From NCBI GenBank assembly GCA_963530615.1, contig CAUSDX010000009.1, positions 1-64,000 of the forward strand: a DNA stretch of 64,000 nt, read 5' to 3'. A program made the translations under genes and the position numbers. A model generated the notes under the pieces. It searched no databases, was not told the origin of the DNA, and saw only the letters and a program-made list of their open reading frames with translations. This stretch comes from JABCPE02 sp963530615. Its GTDB lineage: Bacteria; Bacteroidota; Bacteroidia; Flavobacteriales; Weeksellaceae. Positions 43,729-52,234 of this stretch are shown here, in pieces (position 1 is the stretch's first letter; every line of letters starts with the position of its first letter).

Positions 43729-44916
43729 TTAAAATTTTCTCTCTACATCTTTATCTCCTCTACCAGAAAGATTTACAATGACAAGTTCATTTTTATTTTT
43801 CATTAATTTCATAGCTAGGGCTATGGCATGAGAAGACTCAATTGCAGGTGTAATACCTTCTAAACGAGAAAGAAGTTGGTAAGCTTCAATAGCCTCATCA
43901 TCTGTAATTGAAAAATATTGAGCTCTTTGAGTATCTTTTAAGTAGGAGTGTTGGGGACTAATACCTGGGTAATCTAATCCTGCAGCAATGGAATGAGAAG
44001 ATTGTGGCTCATTATTTTCATTGGTTAGACAATAAGAAAAAGTTCCTTGAAAAATGATAGGTTTTCCATAATTTAAGGTTGCAGCTGTATTATTTGGAGT
44101 ATTTTTTCCACCACCTTCTGCACCATAAATTTTAACAGAAGAATCATTTAAAAATGCAGAAAATAAGCCAATTGCATTAGAACCACCTCCTATACAGGCG
44201 ATAATACTATCAGGCAATAAACCTTCTTTTTGTAGAATTTGTTGTCTAGCTTCATTACCTATCACACTTTGGAAGTACCCAACCATTTTAGGATATGGAT
44301 AAGGTCCGACATGAGAACCAAGTAGATAATAAGACTCAGGATTACTAATATAATGGTTTAAAGCAGTATCAACGGCGTCTTTTAGTGTTTTTGTGCCATT
44401 ATCACAAGAAATAATTTCAGCACCAAGAAGTTTCATTCGTTTAACATTTAGTGATTGTCTTTCCACATCAAGAGCACCCATGAATATTTTACAAGGGATA
44501 TTCAACAAAGCACATGCTGTCGCAGTTGCTACACCATGTTGTCCAGCTCCAGTTTCAGCTATGATTTGTTTTGCTCCCATTTTTTTAGCCAAAATTATTT
44601 GCCCAATAGCATTGTTTATTTTGTGTGAACCAGTATGGTTAAGGTCTTCGCGCTTCAAGTATATCTTTGAACCGATATGATGGCTCAAATTTTTGGCATA
44701 ATAGAGAGAAGAAGGTCTTCCTACAAAATTTTTTAATGTTTCAATAAATTCATTTTTAAAGTCATCAGTTTTTGTAATTTCATCGAAGAAATTGGCTAAT
44801 TTGTTTAGTTGATCAGATAATATAGGAGGGACAAATGCACCGCCATATTCTCCGTAATAACCTTTGTAATCTAGCATTTTTTGTAGAGGTTCCACTCTAA
44901 TTTCAGTTGTGTTCAT
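43729..44916 (-). CDS. trpB: Tryptophan synthase beta subunit
   Basis: The 395-residue PLP enzyme joins indole and serine to make tryptophan. It shows GYYGEYGGAFVPPIL, the PLP lysine in HTGSHKINNAIGQ, the GAGQHGVATATA block and the phosphate-binding GGGSNAIG. It stands alone: trpA and the rest of the trp genes are not adjacent, with tpx downstream and atpC upstream. A leader peptide with tandem Trp codons and a terminator hairpin precede it, so it is probably attenuated by tryptophan supply. Confidence 0.96.
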   Translation of the reverse strand: MNTTEIRVEPLQKMLDYKGYYGEYGGAFVPPILSDQLNKLANFFDEITKTDDFKNEFIETLKNFVGRPSSLYYAKNLSHHIGSKIYLKREDLNHTGSHKINNAIGQIILAKKMGAKQIIAETGAGQHGVATATACALLNIPCKIFMGALDVERQSLNVKRMKLLGAEIISCDNGTKTLKDAVDTALNHYISNPESYYLLGSHVGPYPYPKMVGYFQSVIGNEARQQILQKEGLLPDSIIACIGGGSNAIGLFSAFLNDSSVKIYGAEGGGKNTPNNTAATLNYGKPIIFQGTFSYCLTNENNEPQSSHSIAAGLDYPGISPQHSYLKDTQRAQYFSITDDEAIEAYQLLSRLEGITPAIESSHAIALAMKLMKNKNELVIVNLSGRGDKDVERKF

Positions 44917-44944
44917 ATGTTTGATATTTATTTTTGAAAAATAA

Positions 44945-44976
44945 AAAAGCCATTAGGAGAATTCCTAACGGCTTTT
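44945..44976 (-). terminator. Attenuator terminator upstream of trpB
   Basis: On the minus-strand RNA 44976-44963 pairs with 44958-44945 over 14 base pairs with a 4-base loop, followed by a T-rich run. One pair is G-U, which works only in the minus-strand RNA (it is A-C on the other strand), so the hairpin is built for transcription towards trpB. It lies 34 bases after the leader-peptide stop and 28 before the trpB ATG. Confidence 0.85.
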
Positions 44977-45010
44977 ACTTTATAATGACTTATATTAATA
45001 ATATAAAAGA

Positions 45011-45082
45011 CTAACTGAACCCTCTCGTTTTTGAGATAGTTTGGAGCCACCAATTGTTATTTATATTAAATATAGAAACCAT
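45011..45082 (-). CDS. trpL: trp leader peptide with tandem Trp codons
   Basis: A 23-codon frame runs from ATG 45082-45080 to TAG 45013-45011. Its middle reads NNNWWLQ, with two adjacent TGG codons at 45052-45047; tryptophan is the rarest residue, so a tandem pair in so short a frame directly before trpB is unlikely by chance. It is followed by the terminator at 44976-44945. This is the layout of ribosome-mediated attenuation: a ribosome stalled on the Trp codons would favour read-through. An alternative pairing CTTTTA (45009-45004) with TAAAAG (just 5' of the terminator stem) could act as antiterminator but is weak. Promoter position is unclear. Confidence 0.75.
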   Translation of the reverse strand: MVSIFNINNNWWLQTISKTRGFS

Positions 45083-45108
45083 TTATTGATTTAAGTAAAA
45101 AAAAATAG

Positions 45109-45393
45109 TTAGTCACATAAGATAATTCCAGAATTGTTATTAAATTCTATTACACCTCCATTGATAGTGAATGTATAGCAATTATTTCTTTGAGGTTCTG
45201 CATTAAAGAACTTTGCAAAGTTTTCATTTTCTATTTTATTAGTAATTAATTTTACTTTCCCTTGCTTTAGAGAAGAAACTACAGGAGCGTGGTCATTCAA
45301 TATATGAAATTCACCCATTTCCCCAGGTAGTAAAACTGAATCTACTTCTCCCTCAAAAACTACTAACTCTGGTGTTAATATTTTAATGTTCAT
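45109..45393 (-). CDS. atpC: F1F0 ATP synthase epsilon subunit
   Basis: The 94-residue protein has the N-terminal beta-sandwich of subunit epsilon (ILTPELVVFEGEVDSVLLPG, then GEFHILNDHAPVVSSLKQGK). The C-terminal helical hairpin found in longer homologues is absent, as is common in Bacteroidota. It follows atpD by 69 bases. The other ATP synthase genes are elsewhere, which is normal in this phylum. The trp leader begins only 26 bases after its stop. Confidence 0.92.
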   Translation of the reverse strand: MNIKILTPELVVFEGEVDSVLLPGEMGEFHILNDHAPVVSSLKQGKVKLITNKIENENFAKFFNAEPQRNNCYTFTINGGVIEFNNNSGIILCD

Positions 45394-45462
45394 ATTTAAT
45401 AATAGAATTTGAAACTTGAGATTTGAATAAAATAAATTTATCCAAACCCCAAATTATATTAT

Positions 45463-46971
45463 TTATGCGTTTTCAGCAAGCATTTTTTCTCCAGCCTCAA
45501 TAGCTTCTTCAATAGTTCCTTTAAGGTTGAAACAAGCCTCAGGTAGGTGGTCAAGTTCTCCATCAATGATCATATTAAATCCTTTAATTGTATCTTTAAT
45601 ATCTACCAATGCACCTGGAATACCTGTAAATTGCTCTGCTACATGGAATGGTTGAGATAAGAATCTTTGAACTTTTCTTGCTCGATAAACTACTAATTTA
45701 TCCTCTTCAGATAATTCTTCCATACCTAAAATAGCAATAATATCTTGAAGGGCTTTATATCTTTGAAGAATTTCTTTTACCCTTTGAGCACAATTATAGT
45801 GTTCTTCTCCTATAATTTCTGGAGCTAAAATTCTAGATGTAGAATCTAATGGGTCTACTGCAGGATAGATACCTAACGATGCGATTTTTCTAGAAAGAAC
45901 GGTAGTAGCATCAAGGTGAGCAAAAGTAGTTGCTGGAGCTGGGTCTGTTAAGTCATCAGCAGGTACATATACAGCTTGAACAGAAGTAATAGAACCATTT
46001 TTTGTTGAGGTAATTCTTTCTTGCATTGCTCCCATTTCAGAAGCTAGGGTAGGTTGGTAACCTACGGCAGAAGGCATACGACCAAGAAGTGCAGAAACCT
46101 CCGAACCTGCTTGAGTAAATCGGAAAATATTATCAACGAAGAACAATACATCTCTACCTTGTCCTGTTTCACCACCATCACGGAAATATTCAGCTAAAGT
46201 CAGTCCTGAAAGAGCTACTCTTGCTCTTGCTCCTGGTGGTTCATTCATTTGTCCGAACACAAAAGCAGCTTTAGAATCTTTCATTTCTTCCAAGTCTACT
46301 TTACTTAAATCCCAACCTCCATTTTCCATAGAGTGCATGAAATCTTCCCCATATTTAATAATGCCAGATTCGAGCATTTCTCTCATAAGGTCATTTCCCT
46401 CTCTTGTTCTTTCTCCTACACCTGCAAATACAGAAAGACCACCATGCCCTTTAGCAATATTGTTAATAAGCTCTTGAATTAATACAGTTTTTCCCACACC
46501 TGCACCACCAAATAGACCAATCTTTCCTCCTTTTGCATAAGGCTCAATAAGGTCAATTACTTTAATTCCAGTGAATAATACCTCTGCAGATGTTGATAGT
46601 TGATCAAATTTAGGAGCTTCTCTATGGATTGGCAAACCATTATCTTTAGAAAGCGGGGTAATACCATCAATAGTATCACCTACCACATTGAATAGTCTAC
46701 CATTAATTCCATCACCTATTGGCATTGTAATTTGTCTACCAGTAGCTACTACCTCTTGACCTCTTTGAAGTCCATCCGTAGCATCCATAGCGATACATCT
46801 TACCATATCTTCGCCAATATGTTGTTCTACTTCGAGAATAAGTTTTTCTCCATTTTTTTTCACAACCTCAAGGGCATCGTAGATTTTTGGTAACTCTTCT
46901 GCCTCTTGGAATATAACATCAATTACTGGACCGATAACTTGTGAAATCTTTCCTTTAATATGGTTTGCCAT
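45463..46971 (-). CDS. atpD: F1F0 ATP synthase beta subunit
   Basis: The 502-residue catalytic subunit has Walker A GGAGVGKTV, the catalytic glutamate in GVGERTREGNDL, Walker B VLFFVDNIFRF and the DELSEED-region sequence EELSEEDKL. Length and motifs are normal. It heads the atpD-atpC pair and is transcribed away from ribF. A TATATTTG box lies 21 bases before its ATG. Confidence 0.98.
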   Translation of the reverse strand: MANHIKGKISQVIGPVIDVIFQEAEELPKIYDALEVVKKNGEKLILEVEQHIGEDMVRCIAMDATDGLQRGQEVVATGRQITMPIGDGINGRLFNVVGDTIDGITPLSKDNGLPIHREAPKFDQLSTSAEVLFTGIKVIDLIEPYAKGGKIGLFGGAGVGKTVLIQELINNIAKGHGGLSVFAGVGERTREGNDLMREMLESGIIKYGEDFMHSMENGGWDLSKVDLEEMKDSKAAFVFGQMNEPPGARARVALSGLTLAEYFRDGGETGQGRDVLFFVDNIFRFTQAGSEVSALLGRMPSAVGYQPTLASEMGAMQERITSTKNGSITSVQAVYVPADDLTDPAPATTFAHLDATTVLSRKIASLGIYPAVDPLDSTSRILAPEIIGEEHYNCAQRVKEILQRYKALQDIIAILGMEELSEEDKLVVYRARKVQRFLSQPFHVAEQFTGIPGALVDIKDTIKGFNMIIDGELDHLPEACFNLKGTIEEAIEAGEKMLAENA

Positions 46972-46991
46972 TTTTCAATTTTTTCTTTTTG

Positions 46992-46999
46992 CAAATATA
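46992..46999 (-). promoter_or_regulatory. Promoter -7 box of atpD-atpC
   Basis: The minus strand reads TATATTTG, matching TAnnTTTG, 21 bases before the atpD ATG. Confidence 0.55.
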
Positions 47000-47020
47000 A
47001 ATAAAGTTTGTAAAATATCA

Positions 47021-47051
47021 TTGCTAAAAAGCAATATTTTTATCATATTTG
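47021..47051 (+). promoter_or_regulatory. Promoter of ribF
   Basis: TTG at 47021-47023, a 20-base spacer, then CATATTTG (one base off consensus) at 47044-47051. It lies 17 bases before the TTG start of ribF. Confidence 0.5.
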
Positions 47052-47067
47052 TCATAAAAATTAGTTT

Positions 47068-47988
47068 TTGGAAATAATTAGAGATTTATCGGTTTATAAA
47101 AATCCGAGACCAATGGTAATTTCATTGGGAATGTATGATGGAGTTCATAGAGGTCATGAAAGGATTATTTATGCTTTAAAGAAAATTGCTAAAGAAAAGA
47201 AGTATAATTCTGCAATTTTTTCTTTTTGGTCACATCCTAGGAGAATAATTAATCCCGAATATGAGCTTAAATTATTGACTAGCATAGAAGAAAAAATAGA
47301 AATTTTAGAGAAAAAAGGATTGGATTTTCTTTTTTTGCAAGAATTTAATGAAGATTTTAAAAACTTAGATGCAGAAGATTTTGTAGAACAAATTTTAGTG
47401 AAAAAAATTAATGTTAGACATGTAATTATTGGGCAAGACCATTGTTTTGGGAAAGATAGGAGAGGGGATTTTTCACTTTTGGAGAAGTTAGGGAAACGGT
47501 GGGGATTTGTGGTAGAAAAATTAGAATTAGAATTATTTGAAAATGATAATATTAGTTCAACAAAAATTAGGGAAGCTTTAGAGAATGGAGATATTAATAA
47601 GGCTAATGATATGCTAGGTTATCATTATTCTATCTCTGGAGAGGTGGTTCATGGAAAGAAAATAGGTAGAACAATAGGTTTTCCTACTGCGAATATTTCG
47701 GTAGATGATATGAAACTTTTGCCTAAAAAGGGAGCCTATATTGTAGAGGTATGGTTAGGAAATTATTGGTATAAAGGAATGTTGAGTATTGGAACAAATC
47801 CTACAGTAGGAGGAGATAAACTATCAGTAGAGGTGAATATTTTGGATTTTAAAGGGGATATTTATGGAGAAAGACTGACTTTAAAATTTAGAGATTTTCT
47901 TCATGAAGAAATAAAATTTGAAAACTTGGAGAAGCTAATAGAAAGATTGGAGCAAGATAAAAAAATAACAGAGAGTTTTTTCAAATAA
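47068..47988 (+). CDS. ribF: Bifunctional riboflavin kinase / FAD synthetase
   Basis: The 306-residue enzyme makes FMN from riboflavin and then FAD. The N-terminal adenylyltransferase has SLGMYDGVHRGHERII and the late ISSTKIREAL; the C-terminal kinase has GKKIGRTIGFPTANI and GAYIVEVWLG. The start appears to be TTG at 47068: family-like residues (EIIRDLSVYK) precede the first internal ATG, and a stop codon lies two codons upstream. No FMN riboswitch is visible. Confidence 0.95.
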   Translation: MEIIRDLSVYKNPRPMVISLGMYDGVHRGHERIIYALKKIAKEKKYNSAIFSFWSHPRRIINPEYELKLLTSIEEKIEILEKKGLDFLFLQEFNEDFKNLDAEDFVEQILVKKINVRHVIIGQDHCFGKDRRGDFSLLEKLGKRWGFVVEKLELELFENDNISSTKIREALENGDINKANDMLGYHYSISGEVVHGKKIGRTIGFPTANISVDDMKLLPKKGAYIVEVWLGNYWYKGMLSIGTNPTVGGDKLSVEVNILDFKGDIYGERLTLKFRDFLHEEIKFENLEKLIERLEQDKKITESFFK

Positions 47989-47990
47989 TA

Positions 47991-48019
47991 ATAAAAGCCC
48001 ATCATTGATAGGCTTTTAT
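47991..48019. terminator. Bidirectional terminator between ribF and the YjbR-like gene
   Basis: ATAAAAGCC (47991-47999) pairs with GGCTTTTAT (48011-48019), with an inner ATC/GAT pair. Confidence 0.85.
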
Positions 48020-48330
48020 TTTGAAACTAAATCATATGAATGATCAATCAGTTTTAATATTAAATGATAAGGAAGTTCTTCATAATATACGGAATTCCAA
48101 TGTTTCTTGCTCATGTGGTAGCCTTCTGTTATTTCTGAATAATTTTCTCTGAGTTCTTCACTCCATTCTGGATTTGTTTTTACATTAAAGAAAAGAGGAA
48201 ATTTTTGTAGGAATAAGATTAAGAAAATTTTATTATTAGTTTTGTAGACTAGAATATCTTTTCCGAATGGCTGACTTTCAGTAGCATTTTTCTTTATTAT
48301 ACAATAATTTCTAATTTCTTCAATGTTCAT
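48016..48330 (-). CDS. MmcQ/YjbR family protein
   Basis: The 104-residue protein matches the MmcQ/YjbR family (cytosolic, possibly DNA-binding double-wing fold): MNIEEIRNYCIIKKNATESQ, PFGKDILVYK, and the ending with KHWNSVYYEELPYHLILKLI. Function is unknown. I start it at ATG 48330, two bases after the map stop; a GTG at 48333 is less likely. It is the last gene of the set that includes map. Confidence 0.88.
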   Translation of the reverse strand: MNIEEIRNYCIIKKNATESQPFGKDILVYKTNNKIFLILFLQKFPLFFNVKTNPEWSEELRENYSEITEGYHMSKKHWNSVYYEELPYHLILKLIDHSYDLVSK

Positions 48331-48332
48331 CA

Positions 48333-49142
48333 CTAAAAATCTAAAGTGAAAGGCTCTTCTTCATTGCTTGAAATACCCAAGGCTTCATAAACATACTTGA
48401 ATGTAGAGAGCAAAACAGGTTTTCCACCGATAATAGCCACATCATGTTCGAAATGGGCAGAAGTAAGGTTATCTTGTGTAGTCACTGTCCAACCATCATC
48501 ATGAAAATTTACTTTTTCTGTCCCTAAATTAATCATAGGTTCAATAGCTAAAACTATTCCATCTTTTAGTACTTTTCCAGAGCCTTTTCTTCCGTAGTTT
48601 GGGACTTGTGGGTCCTCATGCATTTCTCTTCCAAGACCGTGTCCTACAAGTTCTCTTACTACGCCATAGCCATGTTTTTCACAATAAGTTTGTATAGCAT
48701 TAGAAATATCCCCTACTCTTTTTCCTCGGATACATTGTTCTATACCTTTGTATAGGGATTCTTTGGTGATTTGTAGTAGTTTTTTGATTTCTGGCGATAC
48801 TTCCCCCACTTCAAAAGAGTAGGCATGATCTCCATAAAAACCGTTCATATACACGCCACAATCTACTGATAATACATCTCCTTCTTTGATAGGATTTTTA
48901 TTAGGAATCCCATGAACAACTTCTGCATTTGGGGAAATACAGAGAGAGTTGGGGAATCCATACATGCCTAAAAATGCAGGTTTTCCGCCATGGTCAAGGA
49001 TAAAATCATGAGCTAATTTGTCAAGGTAAAGAGAAGTAACGCCTGGTTTTATTTCCTTGGCAAGCATTCCTAAGGTTTTAGATACCAATTGAGCACTCTC
49101 TTTCATTAGGCGTAACTCTTCTATAGATTTTAATTTAATCAT
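48333..49142 (-). CDS. map: Type I methionine aminopeptidase
   Basis: The 269-residue metalloenzyme removes the initiator methionine. Metal ligands are visible in VDCGVYMNGFYGDHAY, VGHGLGREMHEDP and VLAIEPMI. Length is normal. In most bacteria map is near ribosomal-protein genes; here it lies among an acetyltransferase, a HAD phosphatase and a YjbR protein, all on the minus strand. Confidence 0.96.
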   Translation of the reverse strand: MIKLKSIEELRLMKESAQLVSKTLGMLAKEIKPGVTSLYLDKLAHDFILDHGGKPAFLGMYGFPNSLCISPNAEVVHGIPNKNPIKEGDVLSVDCGVYMNGFYGDHAYSFEVGEVSPEIKKLLQITKESLYKGIEQCIRGKRVGDISNAIQTYCEKHGYGVVRELVGHGLGREMHEDPQVPNYGRKGSGKVLKDGIVLAIEPMINLGTEKVNFHDDGWTVTTQDNLTSAHFEHDVAIIGGKPVLLSTFKYVYEALGISSNEEEPFTLDF

Positions 49143-49200
49143 AATTATTAAGATAATAAAAAACTAATTAAGCCTTTTTAAGGTTTAGATTTGTAAAAAA

Positions 49201-49635
49201 TCACCAATTAAAAAAGCCTTTCTTTTTTTCTTTTTTAAGTTTAGAATATGCATGAATTTCACCATTAGAAATTCCAAACTCTATTCTTTGAGTGATAATT
49301 TCGTATACTTCTCCCCAGCCAGGAAATCCGCCGAGGTTTCTGTCATCAATAAAAATATCTGCATCTATTTTCCTAGATTGTGTATTACCTTCAAAAATTT
49401 CTCCTTCAAAACTAGAATTAACAGCATAAAACTCAATACCATTTTTTTTGCAAAATTCTATGGCTTCTTGCAACTTTGAACCATGACGATAGGTCCATAG
49501 AATTAGCCTATATCCATTGGCTTCTAATCTTTTTAAGGTATCAAAAGCAAATGCTTGTGGCTTTCCAATCGCAGGATAGGCATCTTCTACAATGGTGCCG
49601 TCAAAATCAATTGCTATTTTTTTATTTGTTATCAT
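49201..49635 (-). CDS. BT0820-type HAD-superfamily phosphatase
   Basis: The 144-residue protein has HAD motif I IAIDFDGTIVEDAY, motif II LILWTYR and motif III/IV FIDDRNLGG. It matches the small BT0820-type HAD hydrolases of Bacteroidota, whose substrate is not known. Its start overlaps the end of the acetyltransferase gene by 14 bases, so the two are probably translated together. Confidence 0.85.
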   Translation of the reverse strand: MITNKKIAIDFDGTIVEDAYPAIGKPQAFAFDTLKRLEANGYRLILWTYRHGSKLQEAIEFCKKNGIEFYAVNSSFEGEIFEGNTQSRKIDADIFIDDRNLGGFPGWGEVYEIITQRIEFGISNGEIHAYSKLKKEKKKGFFNW

Positions 49636-50764
49636 TTTTCTGTAAGTCTAATGAGTAGGTTCTTCTTCTTTTGTGATTTATAGGATTGTAATCTTGCCAA
49701 AGAGCTTGAATATTTAGATTTTCTTCTAATTCTGGATTAGTTTCTAAAAATTTCACTCCCTTTTTTTTGAAAGTTTCATAAATTTCCTTGAAGATGATGG
49801 CGGTTAACCCTCTTTTCTGATATTCTGGGTGAATACCTATAAGGTAGAAATTAGCCCTATCATTTTTTTTCCCTGCATTGAGTAGATGCCACCATCCGAA
49901 TGGAAAAAGTTTGCCTTTGGCTTTTTGTAAAGCTTTGGAGTAAGAAGGCATTGTTATGGCAAATGAAATAAGATTGTTATTTTTATCTTTAATGCAAATA
50001 ATATAATCTTTATCAATAAACTTGAAGTATTTTTCTTTGTAATGTTTAATTTGCTCTGCGGTGATAGGAGTGTATGTGGATAATCCTTTGTAGGTTTCAT
50101 CCAAGAGCTTGAACATTGGTTCCACTAAGGGTAAAATATCTTGCTTTGAATTAAATTTCACAATGTTTAATTCATATTTTTCAGTGATTAGTTTACTGAA
50201 TTTCTCTATTTTTACAGGGAGAGTATCTGGAAAATTGATTTCAAATTCTACCCATTCTTTTTCTTTTGTTAAGCCTAATAGTTCTAGATGTTTAGGGTAA
50301 TATTCTGCATTATATAGACCTATCATGGTCGCTAATTTATCAAAACCTAAAGTGAGCATTCCTGCTTTATCTAGATTAGTAAAGCCCATAGGACCTTCTA
50401 TTTTGGGATAACCTTTATTTTTTGCGAAATTTATGGCAGTGTCTATTAGCACTTTAGAAACTTCTATGTCATCAATGAAATCCAGCCAACCGAAACGCAC
50501 TTTTTTGATGCCTAATTCAGATTCTTCTTTGTGGTTAATCATTACAGCGATTCTTCCTACTACTTTACATCCTTTGTAGGCTAAAAATTGAGAGGCTTCA
50601 GAGTAATCTAATGCGGGATTTTTTCCCTTTATCCAAATACTTTTTTCTTCGTTGATTATAGGAGGAACATAGTAAGGGTTATCTTTATAAAGTTCCATAG
50701 GGAATTTTATAAACAGTTCCATTTCGGCATTATTAAGTACTTGTTTTATTTTTAGATCAGACAT
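49622..50764 (-). CDS. GNAT-type N-acetyltransferase, large Bacteroidota family
   Basis: The 380-residue protein belongs to a conserved family that pairs two GNAT-like halves. The N-terminal half has YKDNPYYVPPIINEEKSIWI and AYKGCKVVGRIAVMINH; the C-terminal half carries the acetyl-CoA loop-like IGIHPEYQKRGLTAIIFKEI. The substrate is unknown. It heads a minus-strand run with the HAD phosphatase, map and the YjbR gene. Confidence 0.82.
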   Translation of the reverse strand: MSDLKIKQVLNNAEMELFIKFPMELYKDNPYYVPPIINEEKSIWIKGKNPALDYSEASQFLAYKGCKVVGRIAVMINHKEESELGIKKVRFGWLDFIDDIEVSKVLIDTAINFAKNKGYPKIEGPMGFTNLDKAGMLTLGFDKLATMIGLYNAEYYPKHLELLGLTKEKEWVEFEINFPDTLPVKIEKFSKLITEKYELNIVKFNSKQDILPLVEPMFKLLDETYKGLSTYTPITAEQIKHYKEKYFKFIDKDYIICIKDKNNNLISFAITMPSYSKALQKAKGKLFPFGWWHLLNAGKKNDRANFYLIGIHPEYQKRGLTAIIFKEIYETFKKKGVKFLETNPELEENLNIQALWQDYNPINHKRRRTYSLDLQKNDNK

Positions 50765-50786
50765 AGAACTATACAGATTTAAGATA

Positions 50787-50794
50787 CAAAAGTA
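50787..50794 (-). promoter_or_regulatory. Promoter -7 box of the acetyltransferase gene
   Basis: The minus strand reads TACTTTTG, 23 bases before the ATG at 50764. Confidence 0.5.
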
Positions 50795-50927
50795 AGAAAA
50801 AGATAAGGAATAGAGAAAGGAAAAATGGAGGATTTACATAACTAAATTTAACACATTGATAAAAAATCATTTTTGTCAGTTATTTTTTGGCATACTTTTT
50901 ACATTTAATATTTTAAAATTATAGAAG

Positions 50928-51626
50928 ATGATGTTATATTTAATTTTGGGTGGAATTATGTTAGCGAGTATGTTTGTGCAAAATAGATTGAAGTCTAAAT
51001 TTGCCCACTACTCTAATGTGCATTTGAGAAACGGAATGTCAGGGAAAGAAATTGCTGAAAAAATGTTGGTAGACCACGGAATTCATGATGTAAGGGTTAT
51101 ATCTGTAGAGGGGCAACTGACAGACCATTATAACCCGATGAATAAAACAGTAAATCTTTCAGAATCAGTATATATGGAGCGTAATGCAGCAGCGGCGGCT
51201 GTGGCAGCTCACGAGTGTGGGCATGCAGTTCAGCATGCGGTGGGATATTCCATGTTACAGCTTCGGTCTAAATTAGTTCCTATCGTGAATATTAGTTCTA
51301 ATTTAGTTCAATTTGTGTTAATGGCAGGTATTGCAATGATAGCGATGCAGGCAGCAATGGGACAAGTAGTTTTTTTAATAGGGGTAATTCTCTTTGCAAT
51401 GACCACTTTGTTTGCTTTTGTAACGCTTCCTGTGGAGTATGATGCAAGTAATAGGGCGATGAAATGGCTTAAACAAACTGGGACTATCACTAGGGAAGAA
51501 TTAGAAGGGGCGGAAGATAGTTTAAAATGGGCAGCGAGAACTTATTTGGTGGCGGCTTTAGGGTCTTTAGCTCAGTTACTTTATTATGTTTCTATGTTTT
51601 TAGGAAGCAATAAGAGAGAGGAATAA
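50928..51626 (+). CDS. Membrane zinc metallopeptidase, YugP family
   Basis: The 232-residue protein has an N-terminal membrane segment, the zinc motif HECGHAVQHA near residue 95, two further hydrophobic segments (about 125-165) and a last one near the C-terminus. It matches the YugP-type (DUF/peptidase membrane zinc metallopeptidase) family; natural substrates are unknown. It stands alone on the plus strand, converging on the yigZ-like gene 2 bases away. Confidence 0.88.
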   Translation: MMLYLILGGIMLASMFVQNRLKSKFAHYSNVHLRNGMSGKEIAEKMLVDHGIHDVRVISVEGQLTDHYNPMNKTVNLSESVYMERNAAAAAVAAHECGHAVQHAVGYSMLQLRSKLVPIVNISSNLVQFVLMAGIAMIAMQAAMGQVVFLIGVILFAMTTLFAFVTLPVEYDASNRAMKWLKQTGTITREELEGAEDSLKWAARTYLVAALGSLAQLLYYVSMFLGSNKREE

Positions 51627-51628
51627 AT

Positions 51629-52234
51629 TTAGATAAATTTAAAAGAAATCAAATGCATCTCGGACAAAATTTCCGAGATGTTTTCTTTTTGTGCAGTTTT
51701 GACAGATGCTCTGATAAGGCATTGTTCATGGGAGTTAAATTCTAAAACTTGTGCATTAAATTTATTAAGTAATGAAAAAATTATATTTTGTTGAGAGAAT
51801 TTGAAAATTATTTCTATTTCAGATTCTAATTCTTTAGTAATAATTTGGGCTTCTTCTATAGTAGCTTTTGCACTTTCTTTATAGGTTTTTACCAATCCGC
51901 TTACCCCTAATTTTGTTCCACCAAAATAGCGAACAATGATTAGTAAAACATTGGTAATATCATTGGCAAGGAGTTGATTATAGATTGGTAACCCAGCACT
52001 TCCTGAAGGTTCTCCATCATCATTGATACGATAATTTTCCCCATTAAGCCCCATGCGATAAGCATAACAATGATGCGTGGCTTTTGGGTGAAGATTTTTA
52101 ATTTTTTGTAGTGCTTCTTTAAGTTCAAGGTCGGTAAAAATAGGATATAAAAAACCTATGAATTTACTGCCTTTTTCTTTAAGCAATATATTTTCTATAG
52201 CTTTTTCTATAGTCTGATATTCATATTTTTTCAT
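51629..52234 (-). CDS. YigZ/IMPACT family protein
   Basis: The 201-residue protein has the IMPACT N-terminal domain (SKFIGFLYPIFTDLELKEAL, HHCYAYR, DDGEPSGSAGLPI, RYFGGTKLGVSGLVKTYKES) and a small C-terminal domain. E. coli YigZ and eukaryotic IMPACT bind RNA or translation factors; a precise role here is not known. Its ATG overlaps the ribD stop by one base. It ends a long minus-strand run of genes. Confidence 0.92.
   Translation of the reverse strand: MKKYEYQTIEKAIENILLKEKGSKFIGFLYPIFTDLELKEALQKIKNLHPKATHHCYAYRMGLNGENYRINDDGEPSGSAGLPIYNQLLANDITNVLLIIVRYFGGTKLGVSGLVKTYKESAKATIEEAQIITKELESEIEIIFKFSQQNIIFSLLNKFNAQVLEFNSHEQCLIRASVKTAQKENISEILSEMHLISFKFI

Noticed and set aside
44941..45000. T-box riboswitch for trpB
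   Set aside because: No T-box consensus or specifier arm is visible, and the leader peptide explains the layout better.
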